Position numbers and translations under genes: made by a program. A DNA stretch of 64,000 nucleotides from Saccharothrix ecbatanensis (GTDB lineage: Bacteria > Actinomycetota > Actinomycetes > Mycobacteriales > Pseudonocardiaceae): positions 5,766,001 to 5,830,000 of the forward strand of contig NZ_JACHMO010000001.1 of assembly GCF_014205015.1 (NCBI RefSeq), in the 5' to 3' direction. Under the pieces are notes generated by a model. It was given only the letters and a program-made list of their open reading frames with translations, was not told the origin of the DNA and ran no database searches. This document shows, in pieces, positions 16,716 to 24,797 of the stretch (positions are counted from its first letter, which is position 1; each line of letters starts with the position of its first letter).

Positions 16716-17438
16716 TCACGCGGGCTTTCGCGCCATCACGTGCAGGCGTGCGGCGACGTCCCGTAGCGGCGGGTGAGCCGCCGCGGCCAGCTCCAGCTCC
16801 GCCAGCGCCTCGGCCGCCCCGGGGTTGGCCTCCAGCACCGCTCCCGGCACCAGGTCGGACACCACGCCGTGACCCTGGACCAGCTCCACCTTCAGGCCCG
16901 CGGCCAGCACCAACGCCTCCAGCCCGACCACGTCGAACCGGCGCAGCAGCGGGTCACGGGTGCCGACGAGCTGACCGGACTCGTCGTCCAGCAGCCGCCG
17001 TGCGTCGACCAACCGACCGGCGATCGCGCGGTGCAGCACGGCCGCGTACCGGTTCGCCACCAGCACGGACACCGCGCCACCCGGAGCGGCGGCGGCGGCC
17101 AGCGCGGCCAGCGCGACACCGGCGTCGTCCACGACCTCCAGCAGCCCGTGCCCGAGCACCAGGTCCGCCGAGCCGTCCCGGTCCAACGCGTCCGTGTCGC
17201 CCTGAACAGCGGTGATGCGGTCCAGCACGCCCTCGTCCGCGGCACGGCGGTGCAACGTGGCCAGCGCGTCCGGGCTCGGGTCGACGACCGTCACCGTGCA
17301 CCCGGCCACGGCCAGCGGCACGGCCCACACGCCGCTGCCACCACCCACGTCGAGCACCCGCGGCGGTTCACCGCCCCTGCGGTCGCGCGCGGCGGTCAGC
17401 TCGGCGTCGAGCACCCTGTGTACGGCGTCCGGTCGCAT
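16716..17438 (-). CDS. Class I SAM-dependent methyltransferase
   Basis: 240-aa Rossmann methyltransferase starting at ATG 17438 (MRPDAVHRVLDAELTAARD). Motif I is RVLDVGGGSGVWAVPLA (about 27-43), followed by TVTVVDPSPDALATL with the ribose-binding Asp, DRITAVQGD and the post-motif block DLVLGHGLLEVVDD. The C-terminal part matches no specific target domain. A TACGCT -10 box ends eight bases before the ATG, so the mRNA is probably leaderless. It is head-to-head with the ParA-like ATPase gene; this divergent pair is common in actinobacteria but its methyl acceptor is not known to me. Confidence 0.85.
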   Translation of the reverse strand: MRPDAVHRVLDAELTAARDRRGGEPPRVLDVGGGSGVWAVPLAVAGCTVTVVDPSPDALATLHRRAADEGVLDRITAVQGDTDALDRDGSADLVLGHGLLEVVDDAGVALAALAAAAAPGGAVSVLVANRYAAVLHRAIAGRLVDARRLLDDESGQLVGTRDPLLRRFDVVGLEALVLAAGLKVELVQGHGVVSDLVPGAVLEANPGAAEALAELELAAAAHPPLRDVAARLHVMARKPA

Positions 17439-17446
17439 GGACGTAG

Positions 17447-17452
17447 AGCGTA
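17447..17452 (-). promoter_or_regulatory. -10 box of the methyltransferase gene (leaderless type)
   Basis: TACGCT on the minus strand, eight bases before ATG 17438. Confidence 0.55.
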
Positions 17453-17459
17453 AGGGCCG

Positions 17460-17465
17460 TAGGCT
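17460..17465 (+). promoter_or_regulatory. -10 box of the ParA-like gene (leaderless type)
   Basis: TAGGCT, seven bases before GTG 17473. It lies only 8 bp from the -10 of the opposite gene, so the two promoters probably exclude each other. Confidence 0.55.
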
Positions 17466-17472
17466 GCACAAC

Positions 17473-18309
17473 GTGCATACGGTGGCGGTGCTCAGCCTCA
17501 AGGGTGGCGTTGGGAAGACGACGGTCGCGCTCGGTCTGGCGTCGGCCGCGCTTCGGCGTGGGATCCGGACGCTGGTCATCGACCTGGATCCACAGTGCAA
17601 CGCCACCTCGACGCTGGAACCCGACGACACCGAGGCCAGTGTCTACGACGTCCTCCAGGATCCGAGTGAGGACACGCTGCGCAAGGCGATCGCTCCCAGC
17701 GCGTGGGGTGACGGCGTGGACGTGCTGGCCGGCTCGGAGGACGCGGAGTCGCTGAACCACCCCGACCCCGGCGAGACCAGGCTCGGCCGGCTGCGCGAGG
17801 CGCTGCGGGTGCTTCGGGACGACGAAGACCCCTACCAGCTGGTGCTGCTGGACTGCCCGCCCTCACTGGGTCAGCTGACCAGGTCCGCGCTGGTCGCGGC
17901 CGATCGGGCGCTGCTGGTGACGGAGCCGACGATGTTCGCGGTGGCGGGCGTGCAGCGGGCGTTCGAGGCGGTGCAGGCCGAACGTGAGCACAACGAGGAG
18001 CTCCAGCCGCTGGGCGTGGTGGTGAACCGGGTGCGGCCGAGGTCGCACGAGCACCAGTTCCGCATCGACGAGCTGCGCGACATCTTCGGGCCGCTGGTGA
18101 TGCCGGTGGCGCTGCCGGACCGGCTGGCGGTGCAGCAGGCGCAGGGCGCGTGCATGCCGATCCACGAATGGGGCACGCCGGGCGCGCGCGAGGTGGCGCT
18201 GGCGTTCAACCTGGTGCTGGCGCGGATACTGCGGATCAGCCGGAGTAGACGCAGGGCCGTGCACCACGACTTCGACGACGAAGAGATCGAGGAAGCGGTG
18301 GACGCGTGA
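17473..18309 (+). CDS. ParA/MinD-family ATPase
   Basis: 278-aa deviant-Walker ATPase. Seen: deviant Walker A LSLKGGVGKTT (about 6-16, with the signature Lys before GG), TLVIDLDPQCNATSTL, Walker B LVLLDCPPSLGQLTRSAL and the VVVNRVRPRSHEHQF block. I choose GTG 17473 (MHTVAVLSLKGG), the usual family N-terminus, because a TAGGCT -10 box lies seven bases upstream; an in-frame ATG at 17437 would overlap the start of the divergent methyltransferase. No parB or parS is nearby, so it is not the chromosome-partitioning ParA of the origin region; it may position another cargo. Followed after 30 bp by a DNA glycosylase gene. Confidence 0.88.
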   Translation: MHTVAVLSLKGGVGKTTVALGLASAALRRGIRTLVIDLDPQCNATSTLEPDDTEASVYDVLQDPSEDTLRKAIAPSAWGDGVDVLAGSEDAESLNHPDPGETRLGRLREALRVLRDDEDPYQLVLLDCPPSLGQLTRSALVAADRALLVTEPTMFAVAGVQRAFEAVQAEREHNEELQPLGVVVNRVRPRSHEHQFRIDELRDIFGPLVMPVALPDRLAVQQAQGACMPIHEWGTPGAREVALAFNLVLARILRISRSRRRAVHHDFDDEEIEEAVDA

Positions 18310-18339
18310 CCACCACGCCGCTCCCCGAGTCCGACCGCG

Positions 18340-19134
18340 GTGCCCGAGGGTGACACGGTCTTCCTGGCCGGGCACCGCCTGAACGAGGCGTTGGCCGGCC
18401 GCCGGCTGCTGCGCGGCGAGTTGCGCCACCCGACGTGGGCCACGGCCGATCTGAGCGGCCGGGACGTGCTGGAAGTGCGTTCGGTCGGCAAGCACCTGTT
18501 CACCCGCTTCTCCGGTGGTCTGAGCCTGCACAGCCACCTCCGGATGGACGGCGCGTGGCACCTCTACCGGCCCGGTGAACGCTGGCGGCGGCCCGGTCAC
18601 CAGGTCCGCGCGTTGCTGGAAGTGCCCGACCGGGTCGCGGTGGGGTTCGCGCTGCACGACCTCGAACTGCTCCCGACCGACCAGGAGACGCGGCTCGTCG
18701 GGCACCTGGGGCCGGACCTGCTGGGCGACTGGGACGACGGGCGTGCGGCCGAGGCGGTCGCCAGGCTGACCGCGGACCCGGACCGCGAGCTGGGCCTGGC
18801 CCTGCTGGACCAGCGCGTGATGGCGGGCGTGGGGAACCTGTACAAGGCCGAGGTGTGCTTCCTGCTGGGCGTGTCGCCGTGGAGCCCGGTGTCGGCGGTG
18901 GATCCGGCGGAGGCGGTGCGGTTGGCGCGCAAGCTGCTGCTCGCCAACGCCTGGCACCCGGAGCAGAGCACGACCGGGCTGATGGGGCGTGGCCGGCAGC
19001 ACTGGGTGTTCGAGCGCGGCGGCAAGCCGTGCCTGCGCTGCGGGACCAGGATCAAGGTCGGCGGGCAGGGCGTGGGTGTGATGGAGCGCCCAGCGTACTG
19101 GTGCCCGCGCTGCCAGCCGGGACCAATCGCTTAG
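18340..19134 (+). CDS. Formamidopyrimidine/endonuclease VIII-type DNA glycosylase (Nei)
   Basis: 264-aa base-excision repair glycosylase/AP lyase of the Fpg/Nei family. The start GTG 18340 gives MPEGDTVF, so that Pro2 (Schiff-base nucleophile) and Glu3 (catalytic acid) are in place. Seen further: GKHLFTRFSGGLSLHSHLRMDG with the catalytic region, the H2TH block LLDQRVMAGVGNLYKAEVCF, and a C-terminal zinc finger with CLRC (about 234) and CPRC (about 256) pairs. The first residues PEGDT are typical of Nei2-type actinobacterial enzymes rather than Fpg (PELPE). The gene sits between parA-like and pyrD, all rightward. Confidence 0.93.
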   Translation: MPEGDTVFLAGHRLNEALAGRRLLRGELRHPTWATADLSGRDVLEVRSVGKHLFTRFSGGLSLHSHLRMDGAWHLYRPGERWRRPGHQVRALLEVPDRVAVGFALHDLELLPTDQETRLVGHLGPDLLGDWDDGRAAEAVARLTADPDRELGLALLDQRVMAGVGNLYKAEVCFLLGVSPWSPVSAVDPAEAVRLARKLLLANAWHPEQSTTGLMGRGRQHWVFERGGKPCLRCGTRIKVGGQGVGVMERPAYWCPRCQPGPIA

Positions 19135-19137
19135 GGT
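19132..19137 (+). promoter_or_regulatory. -10 box of pyrD (leaderless type)
   Basis: TAGGGT, six bases before GTG 19144 and overlapping the end of the nei-type gene. No Shine-Dalgarno is visible. Confidence 0.6.
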
Positions 19138-19143
19138 TGCTAT

Positions 19144-20166
19144 GTGATCTACAAGAGCGTGGTGCGCAGTGCTTTGTTCCGGATGCACGGTGGGGACCCG
19201 GAGCGGGTCCACGAGACCACGCTCGGCCTCCTGGAGCTGATGAGCCCGGCGGCGAAGCTCGTGCCGAGGCAGTCGGCGGCGGAGCGCACGGTGTTCGGCG
19301 TGCGGTTCCCCGGCCCGGTCGGACTGGCCGCCGGCCTGGACAAGAACGGCCGGGCGCTGCCCGCGTGGCCCGCGCTCGGGTTCGGGTTCATCGAGGTCGG
19401 CACGGTCACCCGGCACCCGCAGCCGGGTAACCCGAGGCCGCGCCTGTTCCGGCTGCGCGACAGCGAAGCGATCATCAACCGGATGGGCTTCAACAACGAC
19501 GGCGCGCAGGAGCTGGCCAACCGGCTGGACCGCCTGGGCCCGCTGCCCGTGCCGCTGGGCATCAGCCTGGGCAAGTCCAAGGTGACACCGGTCGAGGACG
19601 CGGTGGAGGACTACCAGACGTCCCTGCGCGCGCTGTACAAGCACGGCGACTACTTCGCCATCAACATCAGCTCACCCAACACGCCGGGCCTGCGCAGCCT
19701 CCAGGACCGGACCGCGTTGACCGAGCTGCTGTCCGCGCTCAACACCACCGCGGACGAGCTGGCCGGGTCGGCGCCGCGCAAGCCGATCCTGGTCAAGATC
19801 GCCCCCGACCTGACCGACGAGGCGATCGCCGAACTGCTGGAAGTGTGCGATGCGCACCAGGTCAGCGGCCTGGTCGCGACCAACACCACGCTGTCCCGCG
19901 ACGGCTTGGCCCCGGCCGACCGGCACCTGGCCCACGAAGCCGGCGGGCTGAGCGGCAAGCCGCTGACCGAACGCGCCCGCGAGGTGGTGCGGTTCGTGAG
20001 CAAGGAGACCGACGGCCGGCTGCCGATCATCGGCGTGGGCGGCATCGCGAGCGTGGACGACGCGAAGCGCATGCTCGACGCGGGCGCCGACCTGCTCCAG
20101 ATCTACACCGCGTTCATCTTCGAGGGCCCCGGACTGATCTACCGCATCAACAAGGAGTGCGTCTGA
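19144..20166 (+). CDS. pyrD: Dihydroorotate dehydrogenase (quinone), class 2
   Basis: Membrane-associated flavoenzyme that oxidises dihydroorotate to orotate with quinone as acceptor, the fourth step of UMP synthesis. 340 aa. Seen: an N-terminal amphipathic quinone-tunnel segment ([13 protein letters not shown]), [41 protein letters not shown], the class 2 active-site Ser in [26 protein letters not shown], and the C-terminal FMN-phosphate site [26 protein letters not shown]. Start GTG 19144 is supported by the leaderless promoter. The stop TGA directly abuts the stop of the convergent uracil permease gene. Confidence 0.96.
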   Translation: MIYKSVVRSALFRMHGGDPERVHETTLGLLELMSPAAKLVPRQSAAERTVFGVRFPGPVGLAAGLDKNGRALPAWPALGFGFIEVGTVTRHPQPGNPRPRLFRLRDSEAIINRMGFNNDGAQELANRLDRLGPLPVPLGISLGKSKVTPVEDAVEDYQTSLRALYKHGDYFAINISSPNTPGLRSLQDRTALTELLSALNTTADELAGSAPRKPILVKIAPDLTDEAIAELLEVCDAHQVSGLVATNTTLSRDGLAPADRHLAHEAGGLSGKPLTERAREVVRFVSKETDGRLPIIGVGGIASVDDAKRMLDAGADLLQIYTAFIFEGPGLIYRINKECV

Positions 20167-21411
20167 TCAGGAGCTTCGGGCCGCGCGCAGCGAGCGCAGC
20201 ACGGGGTGCAGGATCACGACCAGCAGCGAGCCCCACACCAGGCCGCCCAGCTCCATGTCCCCCAGCTGCAACGTCAGGTCGCCCACCCCGGCGACCAGGG
20301 CCGCGCCGCCGACCAGCGCGTTGCCGGGGTTGGTCAGGTCGACCCGGTTCTCCATCCACACCCGCACGCCGACCAGGCTGATCAGGCCGAACAGCACCAG
20401 GGTGGCGCCACCGACCACGCCCGCCGGGATGGTCGCGAGCACCGCCGTGACCTTCGGCGAGAACGACATCGCCACGGCGGCCACACCGGTCACCGCGTAG
20501 GCGGCGGTGGAGAAGACCTTGGTCACGCCCATCACGCCGATGTTCTCGGAGTACGTCGCCGTGCCCGAGCCGCCGCCGAAACCGGCCAGCGCGGTGGACA
20601 CCCCGTTGGCGATGATCGAGTCGCCGACGTTGCCGTCGAGGTTGCGGCCGGTCAGCGCGCCGATCGCCTTGACGTGGCCGACGTTCTCCGCGACCAGCAC
20701 GATCACCACCGGCAGCACCAGCAGCGTCACCGACGGGCGCAGTTCCGGCGCGTGGAACTCGGGCAGGCCGAACCACGCCGCCGCGCCGACCGCGTCCAGG
20801 TCGACCAGGCCGAGCGAGAAGCCGAGCACCCACCCGGCGACCACGCCGATGAGCACGGAGAACCGGAAGAACGACCCGCGGCCCAGCACGCCGCACAGCA
20901 GGATGATGCCCAACGTCACCGCGGCGGGCAGCGGTTGCTCGGCGAACGAGTCGGTGGCCCGGTGGGACAGGTTGAGCCCGATCAGCACGACCACCGCGCC
21001 GGTCACCACCGGCGGCATCACGGCCTCCAGCAGCCGCACGCCCAGCGCCTTCACCGCCACCCCGATGATGATCACCAGCAGCCCGGCGGCCAGCACGCCC
21101 CCGAGTTGCGCGGCGATGCCCTCGTCACGGGCGGCCGACAGCGGCGCGATGAACGCGAACGACGCGCCGAGGTAGCTGGGCACCCGGTTGCGGGTGATCA
21201 GCAGGAACAGGAGGGTGCCGACGCCGGAGAACAGCAGCGTGGTGCTGACCGGGAGACCGGTGGTGGCGGGGACGAGAATCGTGGCGCCGGCCATCGCGAC
21301 CAGGTGTTGGGCGCCGAAACCGATGGTGCGCGGCCAACTCGGCCGCTCCTGCGGCGCGATGGCGTCACCGTCGATCGGGCGGCCATCACCGTGCACGGAC
21401 CACAACGCCAC
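20167..21411 (-). CDS. Uracil permease (NCS2 / uracil-xanthine transporter)
   Basis: 414-aa inner-membrane nucleobase:cation symporter of the NCS2 family, with about 14 hydrophobic segments. Seen: QHLVAMAGATILVPATTGLP near the N-terminus (family start), PSYLGASFAF, and the NCS2 signature region LVAENVGHVKAIGALTGRNLD with the acidic residue after VA and the FGGGSGTATYSENIGVMGVTKVFS block. The Glu and the GTATYSEN motif match uracil carriers (UraA/PyrP) better than xanthine or ascorbate carriers. Start GTG 21411 has GGGGGAGG seven bases upstream. It is convergent with pyrD with no intergenic base, a neat pairing of salvage uptake with de novo synthesis. Confidence 0.92.
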   Translation of the reverse strand: MALWSVHGDGRPIDGDAIAPQERPSWPRTIGFGAQHLVAMAGATILVPATTGLPVSTTLLFSGVGTLLFLLITRNRVPSYLGASFAFIAPLSAARDEGIAAQLGGVLAAGLLVIIIGVAVKALGVRLLEAVMPPVVTGAVVVLIGLNLSHRATDSFAEQPLPAAVTLGIILLCGVLGRGSFFRFSVLIGVVAGWVLGFSLGLVDLDAVGAAAWFGLPEFHAPELRPSVTLLVLPVVIVLVAENVGHVKAIGALTGRNLDGNVGDSIIANGVSTALAGFGGGSGTATYSENIGVMGVTKVFSTAAYAVTGVAAVAMSFSPKVTAVLATIPAGVVGGATLVLFGLISLVGVRVWMENRVDLTNPGNALVGGAALVAGVGDLTLQLGDMELGGLVWGSLLVVILHPVLRSLRAARSS

Positions 21412-21600
21412 TCAATGACCTCCCCCGCGACCAGGACGGACCACGCTGTCCGACCAAGGGATCCTGCCACGCCAAGTAGTGGCTGCGGCTATATAACGGT
21501 CTGATAATCACACGATCGCAGCAGCGTACGCCAGCATCACGATCGGGTCAGCGGAACTCCGCTACGCAACGTGAGGTAACCGGGGTTCGTGCAGATGGCC

Positions 21601-21679
21601 CCGTGCCGTCCCGTGCCCGCCGCCCCGCGTCGCCGTTCCGTGCCTGCCGTTCCGTGACGCCGTTCAGCGTCGCCGTTCA
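21601..21679. repeat. Degenerate GCCGTTC(C/A)GYG repeats at the 3' end of pspM
   Basis: Units such as CGTCGCCGTTCCGTG, CTGCCGTTCCGTG, GACGCCGTTCAGCG and GTCGCCGTTCAGCG follow one another. The stop codon of pspM (21677-21679) lies in the last unit, and the same TTCAG(TGA on the coding strand) recurs in the preceding copy downstream. Confidence 0.7.
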
Positions 21680-22483
21680 GCGGGACAGCTCGCGCAGCGC
21701 GGACGCCAGACCCGCGAGGTGGTCCGCCGCGTCGTCCAGCACCTGCCGGGGGTTGGACGCGGTGCTCTCGGCGAGCACCCGACCGGCCGCGGCGACCAAG
21801 CCGCAGTAGCCGTCCACACCTTCGTCCAGCTGGACGCGCAGTCTTCGCACGCCCTCGACGAGCGGGGCGCGGTCCAGCGGCGGCGCGGTGTCACGGGCCC
21901 GTTCCACCGCCTGCAACTGGTGGGACACGGCCCGGATCGCCGACGCGGCCTCGGCCCCGGTGGCGCGAGCCTGCTCGACCGAGTCGGTCGGCACGGACGT
22001 CAGCGCGTCCGAGTCGAGCTGGCGCAGCAGCTCCCGCAACGTGTCCTCGGCGTCCTCCAGCCGTTCCATCGGCTGACGGGCCGCCGAGGAACGGGCGGGC
22101 AGCGGCACGCGCACCGGCGCCGCCGCCAGCTGCTTCCGCTCGGTGTCGACGCGCCCCAGCTTCATCTTCGTGCGCACCGCGAGCACCGACGTGCCGGCGA
22201 AGCCCAGCGCCGCGCCGATCCCGACGCCCTCGTGCAGCACACCGGCGATGGTGAGCGTGCCGACCACCGCGAGGAGGGCCAGCACGATCAACCAGAAGGT
22301 CAGCACGCGGCTCGACCGGCGGTACTGCCGATCGAGCTTCGCGCGCGGGTCGTTCCAGGCGGCGTACCGCCGTTTCACCTGGTCCGCGAGTTGGCCCTGG
22401 AGGATCTGGCCCTGCAACTGACCGCCGATGACCTTGGCGATCTCGCCGGCTGCCTTCCGCCGGGGATCCATCGCGGACGCCAC
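21677..22483 (-). CDS. PspA-associated membrane protein (PspM-like)
   Basis: 268-aa protein encoded four bases downstream of pspA. Seen: a short helical N-terminus (DPRRKAAGEIAKVIGGQLQG), two transmembrane helices in the middle (about 64-84 and 88-105, VLTFWLIVLALLAVVGTL and the following GIGAALGFAGTSVLAV), and a long cytoplasmic helical C-terminal domain (about 135-268). Position and topology match mycobacterial Rv2743c (PspM), the membrane anchor of the PspA envelope-stress system; the sequence match itself is recalled, not computed. The start is GTG 22483, or the ATG four codons later, which sits better behind AGAGGG. No PspN homologue follows. Confidence 0.78.
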   Translation of the reverse strand: MASAMDPRRKAAGEIAKVIGGQLQGQILQGQLADQVKRRYAAWNDPRAKLDRQYRRSSRVLTFWLIVLALLAVVGTLTIAGVLHEGVGIGAALGFAGTSVLAVRTKMKLGRVDTERKQLAAAPVRVPLPARSSAARQPMERLEDAEDTLRELLRQLDSDALTSVPTDSVEQARATGAEAASAIRAVSHQLQAVERARDTAPPLDRAPLVEGVRRLRVQLDEGVDGYCGLVAAAGRVLAESTASNPRQVLDDAADHLAGLASALRELSR

Positions 22484-22487
22484 CCTC

Positions 22488-23348
22488 TCAGCCCTGGCTC
22501 GCCGGCGGGTTCTGCTGCATCTGCTGGGTCGGCTGCGCCTGCGTCTGCTGCACCCGCTGCTGGATCTCCTGCTGGATGCTCGCGCTCGCGCTGGGCTGAC
22601 CGCTCGTCACCTCGCCGGCGACCTTGCCGCCCCCCATCGAGGCGCGGATCTGCTCCAACCGGGAGTGGCCCGCCATCTCGGTGGTCGACTGCTGGACCTC
22701 CAGCATCCGGCCCTGCACCGAGTTCTGCGCCAGCTCCGCGGACCCGAGGGCGGTGGTGTACCGCTTCTCGATCTTGTCGCGGACCTCCTCCAGCGACGGC
22801 GTGTTGCCCGGCGCGGCCAGCTCGGTCATCTGGCGCAGCGAGTGCGAGACCTGCTCCTGCATCTTCGCCTGCTCCAGCTGGCTGAGCAGCTTGGTGCGCT
22901 CGGCGAGCTTGGTCTGGAGCACCATCGCGTTGCGCTCGACGGCCTGCTTCGCCTGCGTGGCCGCCTGCAACGCCTGGTCGTGCAGCGTCTTCAGGTCCTC
23001 GATGCTCTGCTCGGCGGTCACCAGCTGGGTGGCGAAGCCCTGCGCCGCGGTCTCGAACTGCGTCGCCCGCGCCTCGTCGCCCTTGCCGCGCGCCTCGTCC
23101 GCGAGCACGAGCGCCTGACGTGCGGAGGCCTGGAGCTTTTCCACCTCGCCCAGCTGGCGGTTGAGCTTCATCTCAAGCTGGCGCTGGTTGCCGATCACCG
23201 CGGCGGCCTGCTGGGACAACGCCTGATGCTGACGCTGAGCCTCCTCGATGGCCTGCTGGATCTGCACCTTCGGGTCGGCGTGCTCGTCGATCTTGGACGA
23301 GAACGCCGCCATGAAGTACTTCCATGCCTTCACGAAAGGGTTGGCCAT
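22488..23348 (-). CDS. pspA: Phage shock protein A (PspA/Vipp1/IM30 family)
   Basis: 286-aa peripheral membrane protein that binds stressed membranes through an N-terminal amphipathic helix and oligomerises into ESCRT-III-like rods. Seen: the N-terminal [33 protein letters not shown], then an almost unbroken coiled coil to about residue 225 (heptads rich in Gln, Ala, Leu), and a Gln/Pro-rich tail (about 240-286). The hairpin of alpha1-alpha3 carries the conserved [19 protein letters not shown] segment. The gene order clgR, pspA, pspM matches mycobacterial envelope-stress loci; ClgR is the activator there. AGGAG directly precedes the ATG, with a second purine-rich stretch about 12 nt upstream. 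Confidence 0.93.
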   Translation of the reverse strand: MANPFVKAWKYFMAAFSSKIDEHADPKVQIQQAIEEAQRQHQALSQQAAAVIGNQRQLEMKLNRQLGEVEKLQASARQALVLADEARGKGDEARATQFETAAQGFATQLVTAEQSIEDLKTLHDQALQAATQAKQAVERNAMVLQTKLAERTKLLSQLEQAKMQEQVSHSLRQMTELAAPGNTPSLEEVRDKIEKRYTTALGSAELAQNSVQGRMLEVQQSTTEMAGHSRLEQIRASMGGGKVAGEVTSGQPSASASIQQEIQQRVQQTQAQPTQQMQQNPPASQG

Positions 23349-23668
23349 CTCCTACGCCTGCCTTCTCCGCACTTCCCTGGCTCGCGCTCGTGATTGGCAA
23401 CGACCCGGTGCCGGTGTTGGTTCCATCGTGTCAGTTGTCCCGCGCTGCTTCCACCGACCTGGGGAGATATCCGGGTTCACCCTGAGTCACCCCCTGACTT
23501 TCGTCGGCATGGTCATCCTGCCCGCCCGGCTTCCGGCCGACGCGGCGACCCCGGCCGCGGATGCCAAGTCGTTGCACGCCCGACCGGGGAACGCGGAAAA
23601 CCCCGACCGGGGAAACGCCGAAAGCCGAGCCGGTCGGACCGGCTCGGCTTTCCACGGGTGCGCTGTGG
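23349..23668. other. Intergenic region clgR / pspA
   Basis: No gene is supported in these 320 bases. The right part carries the clgR terminator (23620-23652) and two tandem 21-22 bp units with the palindrome CCGACCGGGG (about 23580-23622); the left part must hold the pspA promoter, which I cannot place with confidence. Confidence 0.6.
23620..23652 (-). terminator. clgR terminator
   Basis: GAAAGCCGAGCCGG (23620-23633) and CCGGCTCGGCTTTC (23639-23652) form a perfect 14-bp stem with a five-base loop, 17 bases past the clgR stop. On the transcribed strand the stem ends in CTTTC. Confidence 0.88.
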
Positions 23669-24091
23669 TTACGCCGCCACCACCGCGTTGCGCGGCTTGC
23701 TGATCGAAGTGGACAGCCGGTGCGTGAGCACGGGCTGCAACCGCAGGTCGGACAGGTCGTTGCCGATCACCGCGGGCACCATGGTGCCGCCCTCCAGACC
23801 CGCGGGCGCGGGAGCGGCCCGTTCGGCGAGTTCGGCCGGGGTGGGCACCGGCTGGTGGAGCGCGCCGATGTCCGAGGCGACCAGGTGCAGTAGTTCGTAC
23901 AGGGGCAGGTCCAACGCCTCGCAGATCGCGGCCAGCAGTTCGCTGGACGCCTCCTTGCGGCCACGCTCCACCTCTGAGAGGTACCCCAGGCTGACGCGGG
24001 CGGTCCTGGAGACCTCGCGCAGCGTGCGGCGTTGGGTGGTGCGGGCATGGCGGAGCCGATCACCGATCGCCTCGCGTAGCAGCACGGTCAT
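23669..24091 (-). CDS. clgR: Clp gene regulator ClgR (XRE-type HTH)
   Basis: 140-aa transcriptional activator that in actinobacteria controls clpP/clpC and, in mycobacteria, the psp genes. ATG 24091 follows AAGGAGG at optimal spacing, so the longer reading to 24175 is rejected. Seen: the Cro/C1-type helix-turn-helix [43 protein letters not shown] (about 7-49, given as two blocks around RTTQRRTL and [11 protein letters not shown]), followed by [16 protein letters not shown] and a short C-terminus. ClgR is regulated by Clp proteolysis recognising hydrophobic C-terminal residues; the C-terminus here is VVAA, ending in Ala-Ala as in Clp substrates. A candidate ClgR box lies about 80 bp upstream of its start. 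Confidence 0.93.
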   Translation of the reverse strand: MTVLLREAIGDRLRHARTTQRRTLREVSRTARVSLGYLSEVERGRKEASSELLAAICEALDLPLYELLHLVASDIGALHQPVPTPAELAERAAPAPAGLEGGTMVPAVIGNDLSDLRLQPVLTHRLSTSISKPRNAVVAA

Positions 24092-24169
24092 CGCGCGCCT
24101 CCTTCCGGCCGGCCGTGCCACCACGTTACCGACCCGTTCCGTCGACGGGCAGTGACTTCCGGACACGTC

Positions 24170-24180
24170 CGCCAAGGGCG
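24170..24180 (-). promoter_or_regulatory. Candidate ClgR box
   Basis: CGCCCTTGGCG on the minus strand, within TTCGCCCTTGGCGGA, fits the CGC-N5-GCG core of ClgR operators and lies 79 bp upstream of clgR. Autoregulation is inferred. Confidence 0.4.
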
Positions 24181-24247
24181 AACGAGTGAACTCGCGGGTA
24201 AGTTCCCGGGCGCACTGCCCGGTGTGACGGGAAACGCCCTGCTCAAG

Positions 24248-24721
24248 TCACTCGACGGGGATCTTCAGGTGGGCCAGCAGGAGGTCGAGCGCCGCCATCG
24301 CGGATCTTCTGCGGACTTGTCCACGGTCACCACCGAGAGTGAGCGATTCCACCGAAGAACCGGACGAACCGGACAAACCGATGTGGACGGTGCCCGGCGC
24401 GACCCCGTCCTGGGGGTCCGGACCGGCCACTCCGGTGAGCCCGAGACCCCACGTCGCCCCGCAGCGCTCCCGTGCGCCCTCGGCGAGCTGTCGGGCCACC
24501 TCGGGGTGCACCGCGCCGTGTTCGGCCAGCAGCGCGGCGTCCACGCCCGCGAGCGCCTGTTTGAGGTCGGTCGCGTAGACCACGAGCCCGCCGCGCACCA
24601 CGGCGCTGGAACCGGGCACGGACGTCAGCTCGACCGTCACCATGCCCGCGGTCAGGGATTCGGCGGTGGCGACCGTCTCGCCGCGCGCCAGGAGCGCGCG
24701 GACGACGTCCTCAGCGCTCAT
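24248..24721 (-). CDS. CinA C-terminal (PncC-type) nicotinamide-nucleotide amidohydrolase domain protein
   Basis: 157-aa protein equal to the CinA C-terminal domain alone; the N-terminal MoaB-like (COG1058) half of full CinA is absent, as in several actinobacteria. Seen: LLARGETVATAESLTAGMVTVELTSVPGSSAVVRGGLVVYATDLK with the conserved ESLTAG and the VVRGGLVVY block (about 16-55, in parts), and GLGLTGVAGPDPQDGVAPGTVHIGL with the TGVAGPD motif. The family deamidates NMN. ATG 24721 has GAGGTG upstream; the reading to 24757 is rejected. It lies 76 bp downstream of pgsA and upstream of clgR on the same strand, the order found in mycobacteria and relatives. Confidence 0.92.
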   Translation of the reverse strand: MSAEDVVRALLARGETVATAESLTAGMVTVELTSVPGSSAVVRGGLVVYATDLKQALAGVDAALLAEHGAVHPEVARQLAEGARERCGATWGLGLTGVAGPDPQDGVAPGTVHIGLSGSSGSSVESLTLGGDRGQVRRRSAMAALDLLLAHLKIPVE

Positions 24722-24797
24722 GCGCACACCTCGCCAGGGCTCGGCGTGGCAGAGCACGGGGGCGCTGTGTCGAACGACTCGCTCGCCGGCTCGCTCA

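Noticed and set aside
17473..18309. Chromosome-partitioning ParA with parB/parS near the replication origin
   Set aside because: No parB, no parS-like 16-bp palindrome and no origin genes (dnaA, dnaN, gidB) are in the window.
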